Assembly: GCA_001534745.1 (NCBI GenBank)
Contig: CP013997.1
Span: 2,294,001 to 2,358,000, forward strand
Reading direction: 5' to 3'
Source: Pseudomonas monteilii
GTDB taxonomy: Bacteria; Pseudomonadota; Gammaproteobacteria; Pseudomonadales; Pseudomonadaceae
Length of the DNA: 64,000 nt
In this document: in pieces, positions 36,454-44,978 of the stretch
Numbering within the stretch: position 1 is the stretch's first letter
How the letters are laid out: each line of letters opens with the position of its first letter
Notes under the pieces: model-generated
Told to the model about the DNA's origin: nothing
The model's database searches: none
Seen by the model: the letters and a program-made list of their open reading frames with translations, nothing else
Translations under genes and position numbers: made by a program

Positions 36454-36779
36454 ATGAAGCTCCTGCAGTGTGGCGGGCATGGATGCCCTGTTGTTGTTGA
36501 AATTCACCGACGTACTTGCATGGCCGAACGCTGCGCGGCCCGTGGAACCTGTCCTTGCGTAGGGGAGACTGGCATGGGCGGAAAAGGTCGTCAATGCAAT
36601 TGTATTCTTTATGTATACCGAGAGAATTCGATCGGAATACGTTAGAACTCAAGGCCCATCAGGGTTTTAGCCTCATCTTGCCAATGGCAAGTTGTCGTAG
36701 AGGGACATGTTATTGTCGCAGGCAGAAATGTGACGTCGGTGGTGACGTGCCCACCCTACGCACGTCCTCGAAAAAGCAG

Positions 36780-36794
36780 TAGACACATTGTCTA
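36780..36794. promoter_or_regulatory. Inverted repeat TAGACA-CAT-TGTCTA
   Basis: Perfect 6-bp arms lie 42 bp upstream of the GntR start. TAGACACA recurs at 36823-36830, next to the second operator-like site. Candidate GntR autoregulatory site. Confidence 0.45.
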
Positions 36795-36811
36795 ACCGCT
36801 CCTATATTCAT

Positions 36812-36824
36812 TATACAAATTGTA
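36812..36824. promoter_or_regulatory. GntR-type operator candidate TATACAAATTGTA
   Basis: It contains the palindrome TACAA-A-TTGTA and lies 12 bp before the GntR start. The same TATACAnATTGTA occurs at 49398-49410 upstream of the Tat-exported oxidase, 12.6 kb away. FadR-type GntR proteins bind sites of this TTGTA/TACAA kind. Confidence 0.5.
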
Positions 36825-36835
36825 GACACAACACT

Positions 36836-37573
36836 ATGACAACCAAGAAAGCCGCCATGAAAGTCGTTGCCGAAGCTGCCTCCGCCGATGCACCGCTGGA
36901 CCGCAAAGGCGTGTTGGCCGATGCCCTGCGGCGCCGCATCCTGAGCATGGAGCTGGCACCTGGTGCCGTGGTCGATGAACTGGCGCTGTGCGAAGAGTTC
37001 GGTCTGTCCCGGCCGCCCGTGCGTGAGCTGCTTCGGCAAATCGCCGCCGAGGGCTACATCGAGCTGGAAGCCAACCGGGCACCACGTGTGGCGGCGATGA
37101 ACCACGACTCCCTGCGCAGCTTCTTCCTGGCCGCACCGTTGATCTACGTGGCCACCACTCAGTTGGCCGCCAGTCATGCCACGGCCCGGGAGATCGAAGG
37201 CCTCAAGGCGATTCAAGAGCGGTTTCGCCAGGCCATCGAGCAACGGGACGTGGAGAACCGCGTGCTCCACAACGACGCCTTCCACCTGGAGATCGGTCGA
37301 ATGGCGCACAACGAATACTTGCTGCCCAGCCTGCGTCGGCTGCTGATCGACCACGCGCGGCTGGGCAAGATCTTCTATCGACACCCGACCACCGATGACA
37401 TGCAGTGCGATCTCGAGCTCGCCTGTCAGCAACACGATCAGATGATCGAGGCCATCGAGCAGCGTGACCCTGAAACGGCCGGGCGACTGGCCAGGGAGCA
37501 CATGGAATTGTCGCGTCGGCGCATGGCCGAGTACGCGGCACCCCAAGGCATGGATGTGGCATTGACGTTATGA
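36836..37573 (+). CDS. GntR-family regulator (FadR/FCD subgroup)
   Basis: The product has about 245 residues. The winged helix-turn-helix is LADALRRRILSMELAPGAVVDELALCEEFGLSRPPVRELLRQIAAEGYIELEANRAPRV. An FCD ligand domain follows, with the metal-binding-type residues in HNDAFHLEIGRMAHNEYL and ACQQHDQMIEAIEQRD. It stands at the head of the FAD oxidase-MFS-DapA-ALDH series and is divergent from the importer. ATG 36836 is preferred because the frame further upstream runs through the operator. ATG 36857 is an alternative. It probably represses the catabolic genes until their substrate appears. Confidence 0.9.
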   Translation: MTTKKAAMKVVAEAASADAPLDRKGVLADALRRRILSMELAPGAVVDELALCEEFGLSRPPVRELLRQIAAEGYIELEANRAPRVAAMNHDSLRSFFLAAPLIYVATTQLAASHATAREIEGLKAIQERFRQAIEQRDVENRVLHNDAFHLEIGRMAHNEYLLPSLRRLLIDHARLGKIFYRHPTTDDMQCDLELACQQHDQMIEAIEQRDPETAGRLAREHMELSRRRMAEYAAPQGMDVALTL

Positions 37574-37668
37574 AGTAAGGCTCTCCGCCGCGCCATCACC
37601 CGGCAGCACGTCGAGTGGGGCGGGGCGCGATGAGGAACAGACGCTAACAACAATATCTGGTTCCTGAA

Positions 37669-38988
37669 ATGACAAAGATCACCTCGTTACCCGCTGACGA
37701 TTCGACGTGTGGCTGGTACCACCTGAGCACGGGGCGGCAGGTCAGGCCTGCGCACCAAGGGCATACCGCGGCACGTTGGGTCGTGGTCGGTGCCGGCTTC
37801 ACCGGACTGGCCGCCGCGCGTCAGTTGGCGCTGCACTTCCCGGACGATCAGATCGTGCTGATCGAAGCCCAGGAAGTCGGCTACGGCTCCTCAGGCCGCA
37901 ATGCCGGTTTCGCCATCGACTTGCCCCACGACATCGGTGCCGAGGACTACATTGGCGACATTGGCATCGCCAAGACGACGCTCAAGCTCAACCTCAGCGG
38001 TCAGTCGTACCTCAAGGACCTGGTCGAGCGTTACCAGATCGATTGCCAGATGAAGCACTGCGGCAAGTACCAGGCGGCGGTCGAGCCACGGGGTATCGCC
38101 GTGCTCGAGGCCTACCGACGTGGCCTGGACAAGCTCGACCAACCCTACGAGATGATCGACGCCGATGCCTTGCCTTCGCACATCGGCACCTCGTTCTACC
38201 GCAAGGCCCTGTTCACGCCGGGCACGTCGCTCATTCAGCCTTCGGCCCTGGTGAAAGGGCTGGCCGACAACCTGCCGGCGAACGTCACCCTGTACGAACA
38301 CACGCCCATCACCGAGATCGTGCACGGCGCCAAGACGCTGCTCAAGCATGCCCATGGCTCGATCACGGCCGACAAGCTCGTGCTGACTACCAATGCCTTC
38401 GGGATGAGCTTCGGGTTCCTCAAGGGGCGCATGCTGCCGGTGTTCACCTACGCCAGCCTGACCCGGCCCATGAACGAAGAGGAACAGGCACGGTTGGGCG
38501 GCAAGCCCTATTGGGGCGTGATCCCGGCCGACCCGTTCGGCACCACCGTGCGCCGAACGCCGGACAACCGGTTGCTGATCCGCAACAGTTTCAGTTTCAA
38601 CCCGGACGGGCGCGCCAACCAGAAGTACCTCACGCGCTTCGTCGCCCGTCACCGTGACGCCTTCGAGCGTCGCTTCCCCATGCTGTCCAACCTGCCGTTC
38701 GAATACACCTGGGGTGGAGCATTGGCCATGTCTCGCAACCATATGGGTTACTTCGGCGAGTTGGCCCCCAACATATACGGCGCCTTGTGCTGCAACGGCC
38801 TGGGCGTCACACGAGGCACGGCCACCGGCAAGTTGCTGGGTGACTGGCTGGCCGGTGAAAAGAACGAACTGATCGACTTCGTGCGGCAGGCCCCAGGGCC
38901 CAGTGCGAATCCACCGGCACCTTTGGTCTCGCTGGGTTTGAACATGAACTTGAAGTGGGGGCAATACCGCGCGGGCAAGGAAAGTTGA
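37669..38988 (+). CDS. FAD-dependent amine/amino-acid oxidoreductase, cytoplasmic copy (DAO family)
   Basis: The 439-residue product has an N-terminal dinucleotide motif (VVVGAGFTGLAAARQLAL, about 42-59), VLIEAQEVGYGSSGRNAGF and a C-terminal GLGVTRGTATGKLL FAD loop. This is the D-amino acid oxidase/PuuB-OrdL fold, which oxidises C-N bonds of amines or amino acids. It has no signal peptide. It is a clear paralogue of the Tat-exported protein at 47828-49264, sharing segments such as HIGTSFYRKAL and GVIPADPFG. It follows the GntR gene by 95 bp. The substrate is unknown. Confidence 0.88.
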   Translation: MTKITSLPADDSTCGWYHLSTGRQVRPAHQGHTAARWVVVGAGFTGLAAARQLALHFPDDQIVLIEAQEVGYGSSGRNAGFAIDLPHDIGAEDYIGDIGIAKTTLKLNLSGQSYLKDLVERYQIDCQMKHCGKYQAAVEPRGIAVLEAYRRGLDKLDQPYEMIDADALPSHIGTSFYRKALFTPGTSLIQPSALVKGLADNLPANVTLYEHTPITEIVHGAKTLLKHAHGSITADKLVLTTNAFGMSFGFLKGRMLPVFTYASLTRPMNEEEQARLGGKPYWGVIPADPFGTTVRRTPDNRLLIRNSFSFNPDGRANQKYLTRFVARHRDAFERRFPMLSNLPFEYTWGGALAMSRNHMGYFGELAPNIYGALCCNGLGVTRGTATGKLLGDWLAGEKNELIDFVRQAPGPSANPPAPLVSLGLNMNLKWGQYRAGKES

Positions 38989-39097
38989 ATCCATGAACGA
39001 CGCGTGATCGCGTTGATGTTTGCCAGGCCCTGATACGCCTGGCCTGCAGTATCTATTGCGTGCTGTTGACGGTCGAGGCTTTCCCTCGGCACGACGG

Positions 39098-39118
39098 AAC
39101 TGAACGACGTATTCAGTT
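39098..39118. promoter_or_regulatory. Inverted repeat AACTGAA-N7-TTCAGTT
   Basis: Perfect 7-bp arms lie 57 bp upstream of the MFS start in the 186-bp gap after the FAD oxidase. It could be an operator or an intercistronic hairpin. Confidence 0.35.
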
Positions 39119-39174
39119 TCGCGGACCCGCTCGTTCGTCAATCGGCTGTTCTTTGGTCATGGCAGGAGAGAATA

Positions 39175-40503
39175 ATGACAATGTCCACTGTATCCATCGA
39201 AGATGTACCCATTAATCGCTTCCATCAATTGTTGACCGTCCGCTCCGGCGGCGGATCGTTCGTCGATGGTTATGTACTGAGTATCGTGGGCGTGGCCATG
39301 GCCCAGATGTCCGTCGGGCTCGGGCTCACCAGTTTCTGGCAAGGCATGATCGCCGCATCGGCGCTGATCGGCATTTTCTTCGGCGGCTTCTTCGGCGGCT
39401 GGCTAACCGATCGGTTCGGCCGCAAACGCGTGTTCTTCGTCGGGCCGGCCCTGTTCATCCTGTCCTCCATCGCGCAGTTCTGGGTCGAGTCGGCACTGGC
39501 CCTGTTCTTGTTGCGGTTCGCCATCGGCATCGCGGTCGGCATCGAATACCCCGTGGCCACCTCGCTGCTGGTGGAGTTTCTGCCGAAGAAGAACCGCGGC
39601 CCGCGCCTGGCCACCTTGACCGTGTTGTGGTTTGCCGGTGCGGCATTGGCCTACATGGTCGGCGAGGCCATCCTCCATCATGGCGGCGACGAGGCCTGGC
39701 GCCTGGTGCTGGCCAGCGCCGCCGTGATCGGTGGCGTGTTGTTCGCCCTGCGCCTGGGCACGCCAGAGTCGCCGCGCTGGCTAATCAGCAAAGGTCGCGA
39801 GGCCGAGGCCGAGCAGGTGATCAAGCGCGTGTATGGCAATGACTTCTCCTTGCGCAACCTGCCGGAGGAGCCGAAGACGCGCTCACTGTCGTTCCTCAGC
39901 CTGCTGCACTCCGGCTATGGCAAGCGCATGCTGTTCGTCACCATGTTCTGGACGTGCTCGGTGATTCCGGTCTTCGCCGTCTACGCCTTCGCCCCGAAAG
40001 TGCTCGGCGCGCTCAACCTCAAAGGGGACTGGGCCTCGATCGGCTCGGTCGCCATCACCTGCCTGTTCGTGGTCGGCTGCATCGTCGCCACCCGCCTGCT
40101 CAACGGGGTGGGACGGCGGACCACGCTGCTGCACAGCTTCTTCTGGTCGGGGTTGGCCTTGTTGGGCCTGGGCGCCTTCAGCAACGGCTCCGAGATGCTG
40201 ATCCTGGCGCTGTTCGGTGCCTACGCACTGTTCATCGGCGGTGCCCAGGTGCTGCAACTGGTCTATCCCAATGAACTGTTCCCCACCGAGATCCGTGCCG
40301 GCGCCGTGGGCGTGGGCACATCGATGTCGAGGATCGGGGCCGCCGTCGGCACCTGGCTGGTGCCCATGGCCCTGGATAGCTACGGCATCAGCGCCACCAT
40401 GTACGCCGCCGCTGCGGTCACCTTCGTCGGCCTGGCCTTCTCGCTGGCCCTGGCCCCGGAAACCCGCTCGATGAACCTGCAACAGGCCGCCTCGCTCGCC
40501 TGA
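39175..40503 (+). CDS. MFS transporter, sugar/aromatic-acid porter type
   Basis: The 442-residue protein has twelve predicted membrane segments. The MFS loop motif GGWLTDRFGRKRVF lies between segments 2 and 3, RFAIGIAVGIEYPVATSLLVEFLPKKNRG lies around segments 4-5, and PNELFPTEIRAGAVGVGTSMSR lies in the second half. These mark the sugar-porter/metabolite:H+ symporter branch that often imports organic acids. AGGAGAG precedes ATG 39175. It lies in series with the catabolic genes and probably imports the substrate or exports an intermediate. Confidence 0.9.
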   Translation: MTMSTVSIEDVPINRFHQLLTVRSGGGSFVDGYVLSIVGVAMAQMSVGLGLTSFWQGMIAASALIGIFFGGFFGGWLTDRFGRKRVFFVGPALFILSSIAQFWVESALALFLLRFAIGIAVGIEYPVATSLLVEFLPKKNRGPRLATLTVLWFAGAALAYMVGEAILHHGGDEAWRLVLASAAVIGGVLFALRLGTPESPRWLISKGREAEAEQVIKRVYGNDFSLRNLPEEPKTRSLSFLSLLHSGYGKRMLFVTMFWTCSVIPVFAVYAFAPKVLGALNLKGDWASIGSVAITCLFVVGCIVATRLLNGVGRRTTLLHSFFWSGLALLGLGAFSNGSEMLILALFGAYALFIGGAQVLQLVYPNELFPTEIRAGAVGVGTSMSRIGAAVGTWLVPMALDSYGISATMYAAAAVTFVGLAFSLALAPETRSMNLQQAASLA

Positions 40504-40569
40504 GGCCCCGTACCCCGTCGCGGCGCCCGGCGTCGCGGTCTTCAACACCCTGAACAGGAAGCACCTACC

Positions 40570-41463
40570 GTGAAATTCGAAGGCATTTACACTCCGGCAA
40601 TCACTCCGCTGGCTGCGGACGGCTCGATCGACAAGGCCGCGTTCGCCAACGTACTCGAGTACCTGGTCGAATCGAAGGTCCATGGCGTGATCATCGGCGG
40701 CTCCACCGGCGAGTACTACGCCCACACCACCCAAGAGCGCCTCGATCTCGCCGCCCAGGCCAAAGACGTGCTCAACGGCCGCCTGCCGCTGATCGTCGGT
40801 ACCGGGGGCATCCGCACCGAAGACGCCGTGACGTTCGCCCAGCACGCCAAGGAGATCAAGGCCGACGCACTGCTGGTCGGCACACCGCCCTACGCGCTGC
40901 CGACCCAGCAGGAAATCGCCGATCACGTCAAAGCCGTCGACGCGGCTGCCGGCCTGCCGATCATGCTCTACAACTACCCGGGCCGCATGAGCATGAGCAT
41001 GGGCGAGGCCTTCTTCGACGCCATTGCCGACGTCAAGAACGTCGTCGCCATCAAGGAAAGCTCCGGTGACATGGCGCAACTGCACCGCCTGGCCATCCAC
41101 CGCCCGAACATCCAGCTGTCCTGCGGCTGGGACGACCAGGCCCTGGAGTTCTTCGCCTGGGGCGCCAAGAGCTGGGTCTGCGCCGGTTCCAACTTCATCC
41201 CACGCGAGCACGTGGCCCTGTACGAGGCCTGCGTGATCGAGAAGAACTTCGACAAGGGCCGCAAGATCATGGCCGCCATGATGCCGCTGATGGACTTCCT
41301 CGAAGGCGGCAAGTTCGTCCAGGCCATCAAGAACGGTGTCGCCCTGAACGGCCTGAGCACCGGTGGCGTGCGCAAGCCGCTGTCCGACCTGGACGCTGCC
41401 GAGAAGCAGGAACTGCAGCGCGTGGTCACCGAACTCAAGGCCACCATCGCCCAGATCCACTAA
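40570..41463 (+). CDS. DapA-family (DHDPS/NAL) lyase or dehydratase
   Basis: The 297-residue product is a TIM barrel of the class I aldolase DHDPS family: start FEGIYTPAITPLAADGSID, GGSTGEYYAHTTQER, the Tyr in MLYNYPGRM and the Schiff-base Lys in VVAIKESSGD. Besides dihydrodipicolinate synthases, the family includes keto-sugar-acid dehydratases and 1-pyrroline-4-hydroxy-2-carboxylate deaminases. In the last two groups an aldehyde dehydrogenase gene follows, as here, so a catabolic role yielding a semialdehyde is more likely than lysine synthesis. The start codon is GTG with AGGAAG upstream. Confidence 0.88.
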   Translation: MKFEGIYTPAITPLAADGSIDKAAFANVLEYLVESKVHGVIIGGSTGEYYAHTTQERLDLAAQAKDVLNGRLPLIVGTGGIRTEDAVTFAQHAKEIKADALLVGTPPYALPTQQEIADHVKAVDAAAGLPIMLYNYPGRMSMSMGEAFFDAIADVKNVVAIKESSGDMAQLHRLAIHRPNIQLSCGWDDQALEFFAWGAKSWVCAGSNFIPREHVALYEACVIEKNFDKGRKIMAAMMPLMDFLEGGKFVQAIKNGVALNGLSTGGVRKPLSDLDAAEKQELQRVVTELKATIAQIH

Positions 41464-41475
41464 GGAGCCCTGAAC

Positions 41476-42966
41476 ATGACTGAATTGCTGAGTAAAGAAG
41501 GCTACGCGGCGATCGCCGCCGACCTGCAACTGCGCACCCAGGCGTTCATCGACGGCCAGTTCCGCGATGCCCAGTCGGGCCGCACCTTCGTCACCACCAA
41601 CCCGGCCACCGGCCAGCAGCTGGCCGAAGTCGCCGCCTGCGACGTCAACGACGTGAACGTCGCCGTGGCCGCGGCCAAGCGCGTGTTCGAGGCCGGCACC
41701 TGGTCGAAGATGCAGCCGAACGACCGCAAGCACGTGCTGCAGAAGTTCGCCCAGCTGCTCGAAGACAACGCCCATGAACTGGCGGTGCTCGAGGCCCTGG
41801 ACAGCGGCAAGCCGGTCAGCGAGTGCCAGACCGTCGACGTGCCGGAAACCATCCACACCATCCGCTGGCACGCCGAGCTGATCGACAAGATCTACGACGC
41901 TACCGCCCCGACCGGCCACGCTGCCGTGACCATGGTGGTGCGTGAAGCCATCGGCGTGGTCGGCCTGGTCCTGCCGTGGAACTTCCCGCTGCTGATGCTG
42001 GCCTGGAAGATCGCTCCATCGCTGGCCGCCGGCTGCTCGATCGTGGTCAAACCGGCCAAGGAAACCACCCTCAGCGCCCTGCGCGTGGCCGAGCTGGCCC
42101 ACGAGGCGGGCATTCCGGCCGGCGTGTTCAACCTGGTGCCTGGCGGCGGTCGTGAAGTGGGCGAGGCCATCGGCCGCCACATGGACATCCCGATGGTGAG
42201 CTTCACCGGCTCCACCGACACCGGCCGCCTGTTCCTCAAGTACGCCGCCGAGTCCAACCTCAAGCGCATCGTCCTGGAGTTGGGGGGCAAGAACCCGGCC
42301 GTGGTCATGAACGACTGCGAAGACCTGGACGAGGTGGCCCAGTTCGTCACCGCCGGTGCGTTCTGGAACATGGGCGAGAACTGCTCGGCGTCCTCGCGCC
42401 TGATCGTCCACAAGGACGTCAAGGACGAGCTGCTGGGCCTGATGGCCAAGCACCTGAAGGACTGGAAGCTGGGCGACCCGCTCGACCCGGACAACCGCCT
42501 GGGGGCCATGGTCAGCAAGTCGCACTTCGAGAAGGTCAAGTCGTACCTGGACTACGCTGCCGAGCAGAAACTCAGCATCGTTCAAGGCGGCGAGACCGAA
42601 CAAGGCGTGTTCGTGCAGCCGACCATCGTCGACAACGTGGGCCGTGACAGCAAACTGTTCGTCGAAGAGATCTTCGGCCCCGTGCTGAGCGTCACCAGCT
42701 TCTCGACGATCGACGAGGCCATCGAACTGGCCAACGACACCGTCTACGGCCTGGCTGCCTCGGCCTACACCGGCAGCCTGCGCAACGCGCTGCGCCTGTC
42801 GCGCGAGATCCGCGCGGGCGTGGTGACGGTCAACTGCTTCGGCGAGGGGGATGTGACCACGCCGTTCGGGGGTTACAAGGAGTCCGGCTTTGGTGGACGT
42901 GACAAGTCCATCTGGGCCCATGACCAGTACACGGAGCTGAAGACCATCTGGATCAACGCTTCGTGA
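41476..42966 (+). CDS. NAD(P)-dependent aldehyde dehydrogenase (PuuC/KauB-like)
   Basis: The product has 496 residues. The NAD site is TGSTDTGRLFL, the catalytic Glu is in VLELGGKNP, the catalytic Cys is in NMGENCSASSR, and Lys/Asn partners are in LPWNFPLLMLAWKIAPSL and VVKPAKET. It resembles gamma-glutamyl-aminobutyraldehyde/aminoaldehyde dehydrogenases. It lies 12 bp after the DapA-like gene and should oxidise the aldehyde produced by the oxidase or lyase. A terminator at 43043 ends the unit. Confidence 0.92.
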   Translation: MTELLSKEGYAAIAADLQLRTQAFIDGQFRDAQSGRTFVTTNPATGQQLAEVAACDVNDVNVAVAAAKRVFEAGTWSKMQPNDRKHVLQKFAQLLEDNAHELAVLEALDSGKPVSECQTVDVPETIHTIRWHAELIDKIYDATAPTGHAAVTMVVREAIGVVGLVLPWNFPLLMLAWKIAPSLAAGCSIVVKPAKETTLSALRVAELAHEAGIPAGVFNLVPGGGREVGEAIGRHMDIPMVSFTGSTDTGRLFLKYAAESNLKRIVLELGGKNPAVVMNDCEDLDEVAQFVTAGAFWNMGENCSASSRLIVHKDVKDELLGLMAKHLKDWKLGDPLDPDNRLGAMVSKSHFEKVKSYLDYAAEQKLSIVQGGETEQGVFVQPTIVDNVGRDSKLFVEEIFGPVLSVTSFSTIDEAIELANDTVYGLAASAYTGSLRNALRLSREIRAGVVTVNCFGEGDVTTPFGGYKESGFGGRDKSIWAHDQYTELKTIWINAS

Positions 42967-43042
42967 CGGGTAGGGCGCCTGCAGCCTGGCTGCGTGCGCC
43001 CGCACACGCTGCGCTGTTCTGACGGAGTTCGGCGCGCAACTG

Positions 43043-43071
43043 GCCACTGCCCCCCTGGGCAGTGGCTTCTT
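43043..43071 (+). terminator. Rho-independent terminator of the catabolic operon
   Basis: GCCACTGCCC and GGGCAGTGGC form a perfect 10-bp stem around a CCCT loop, followed by TTCTT, 77 bp after the aldehyde dehydrogenase stop. Confidence 0.75.
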
Positions 43072-43121
43072 AGCATCTGGGGGATGAGCGCGATCGCCGA
43101 CGCTGCAAGGCGTCAGTGCCG

Positions 43122-43128
43122 CTAGACT
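43122..43128 (+). promoter_or_regulatory. Stationary-phase-type -10 element (CTAGACT)
   Basis: GCTAGACTCC lies 35 bp before the MOSC-hybrid start and just after the preceding terminator. It is identical to the element before ku. Confidence 0.35.
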
Positions 43129-43162
43129 CCGTCAGGTCGCTACCGTGAGGAGGGCATGACCG

Positions 43163-44908
43163 ATGGCGCATGTGGTTTCGCTGTTCCGCTACCCCATAAA
43201 AGGCTTCGAAGGCGAATCGCTCGACCGTGTTTCACTGGTCTGCGGGCAGGGTATTCCCGGTGATCGTGTCGTAGGCATCACCCGCAGTGGAGCGCCCGAA
43301 GGGGCCGCCCCCTTCCAGCAACTGACCACCAACCCGGAACTGGTGCACTTCGTGCCTGGGCGTCGCGAGGGGTCGGCCACCCTCCATGAGCGAAGGGCAG
43401 CCAGTGCCGGTGACCTGTTGACTGACCCTGAGAGGCTCGCCGAACGCTTCGGTGCGCACACCCAGGTCATTCAGCGCGAGGATGGCCTTGGGCACTGGGA
43501 CTTCGACGATTCGGCCCTGTCGATCATCAACGTCCGCACGGTGCAGGCCTTGTCCACGGCGCTGGGCATGCCGCTGGACCCCATGCGCTTTCGGGCCAAC
43601 CTGTACATCGAGGCCGAACCGTTTTCGGAGTTCGACTGGCTGGGCAGGGGGGTCGACATCGGCCAGGCCCGGCTGTCGATCGTCCGTCCCACCAAGCGCT
43701 GCAGCGCCACGTCGGTGAACCCGCAGACGGGGGCGCTGGATGTGAACCTGCCGGCGCAGCTCAATCGGTATTTCGGGCATCTGTATTGCGGTGTGTATGC
43801 GCGCGTCGAGCGCCCAGGGGAGCTGGCGCCTGGCGATGCGGTCAACCCGACGCAACACCCCTATCCTGCACCATTGGCCATCGCGACACGGGTGCCGAAG
43901 GCGCCTGCCCTGGTCTCGTGGCCACGCCCTGTCGAGGTCGTCGACATCGTCGAAGAGGCACAGGGCATTCGCTCGGTCTGGCTGCAGGACAGTCTCGCCG
44001 GGCTGGGCTCGTTGGCCGATTTCGTGGCGGGCCAGCATGTCGCGTTGCATCGGCTGACGGCGGAGGGCGCCTGGCGGCGCTATACCGTCTCGGGCATCGA
44101 GGGCAATCGGCTGCGCCTGACCGTGAAGCAGGGCGAGGGTGTCGGCTCCAGGGCCCTCCATGCCCTGCGGGTCGGTCAGTCGCTGCAGTTGAGCGGGCCC
44201 TTCGGCCCCTCCAGTATCGATCTCCAGAGCCCCGCGAATCTGTTTCTCACGGCAGGCATCGGCATCACGCCGACGATCACCAAGCTGCAAGCGCTCGTCG
44301 ACGCCGGCTACGACCGGCCCGTGCAGGTCGTGCACAGTGTGCGCACCGCTGACGAGCTGGCGCTGTGGGCCGAGGTGACCGCGCTGCTGAGACGGCTGGC
44401 AGCCGGGACTGCCACGCTGCACGTGACCCAGGGCGCCGAGGGCATCGAAGGTGCGGTGGCGGGCCGGCCGGCCATCGATGCGTTGATCGCCGACGCAGCC
44501 GCCCGTGGCGCGGCCATCCATGTCTGCGGGCCCGAGGGTTTCCAGGCCCAGGTCCTGGCTTGTGCGGAGCGCGTCGACAGCGTCGAACGTGTGCACATGG
44601 ACAGTTTCGCAACGCCGGATACCGCGGTAGAGATGCGCCCGATTCCCGAAGCCGGCCCCTTCACCGTGACCTTTGGCCGCTCGGGGTTCTCTGCCGTCTG
44701 GCATCCGGCGGACGGGACGCTCTTGAACTTTGCCGAAGCCAAAGGCCTCGTGAGACCGGCCCATTGCCGCGCCGGGCTGTGCCAGACCTGCGCGTGCACG
44801 CTGCTGGAGGGCGAGGTGTTCACGCTGACCGGCCCAGCCAGGGGTCGGTCAAGGCAGGCGCTGTTGTGTGCCGTCGTCCCGGCCAGTGATCTTCGTCTCG
44901 ACTGCTGA
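43163..44908 (+). CDS. MOSC domain fused to ferredoxin-NAD(P) reductase and 2Fe-2S domains
   Basis: The 581-residue hybrid has a MOSC N-terminal beta-barrel (HVVSLFRYPIKGFEGESLD) and MOSC core with conserved Cys in PTKRCSATSVN (residues 1 to about 225). An FAD/NAD reductase module runs about 240-490 (WRRYTVSG, LTAGIGITPTITKLQ, HVCGPEGF). A plant-type [2Fe-2S] domain follows with C535, C540, C543 and a last Cys near 568. It should pass electrons from NAD(P)H to an oxygenase or a molybdenum-type substrate, as in hybrid reductases such as YcbX-like proteins. No partner oxygenase is seen here. It is convergent with the UbiD operon. Confidence 0.88.
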   Translation: MAHVVSLFRYPIKGFEGESLDRVSLVCGQGIPGDRVVGITRSGAPEGAAPFQQLTTNPELVHFVPGRREGSATLHERRAASAGDLLTDPERLAERFGAHTQVIQREDGLGHWDFDDSALSIINVRTVQALSTALGMPLDPMRFRANLYIEAEPFSEFDWLGRGVDIGQARLSIVRPTKRCSATSVNPQTGALDVNLPAQLNRYFGHLYCGVYARVERPGELAPGDAVNPTQHPYPAPLAIATRVPKAPALVSWPRPVEVVDIVEEAQGIRSVWLQDSLAGLGSLADFVAGQHVALHRLTAEGAWRRYTVSGIEGNRLRLTVKQGEGVGSRALHALRVGQSLQLSGPFGPSSIDLQSPANLFLTAGIGITPTITKLQALVDAGYDRPVQVVHSVRTADELALWAEVTALLRRLAAGTATLHVTQGAEGIEGAVAGRPAIDALIADAAARGAAIHVCGPEGFQAQVLACAERVDSVERVHMDSFATPDTAVEMRPIPEAGPFTVTFGRSGFSAVWHPADGTLLNFAEAKGLVRPAHCRAGLCQTCACTLLEGEVFTLTGPARGRSRQALLCAVVPASDLRLDC

Positions 44909-44978
44909 GATCGCCCTCGGCCTGGCGTGAGCGCTGACCCCGCACGGCCAGTGACGACGGCGCGGGCTCGAAGGGGTG

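Larger units (their letters stand above)
36454..36835. other. 382-bp divergent control region of importer and GntR genes
   Basis: This is AT-richer than its surroundings. Near the importer side it has ATTGTAT at 36599-36605 and TGTATA at 36612-36617. Near the GntR side it has two strong inverted repeats, annotated separately. No gene is seen. Confidence 0.5.

Noticed and set aside
36599..36617. Third copy of the GntR-type operator on the importer side.
   Set aside because: ATTGTAT and TGTATA occur, but arm order and spacing differ from TATACAnATTGTA; kept only as a possible half-site.
39883..43047. A 1054-codon open frame on the minus strand across the MFS, DapA-like and aldehyde dehydrogenase genes.
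   Set aside because: The plus-strand frames encode three clear protein families with ribosome sites. The minus frame has low-complexity Gly/His/Val composition and no domain; it is a product of GC-rich codon bias.
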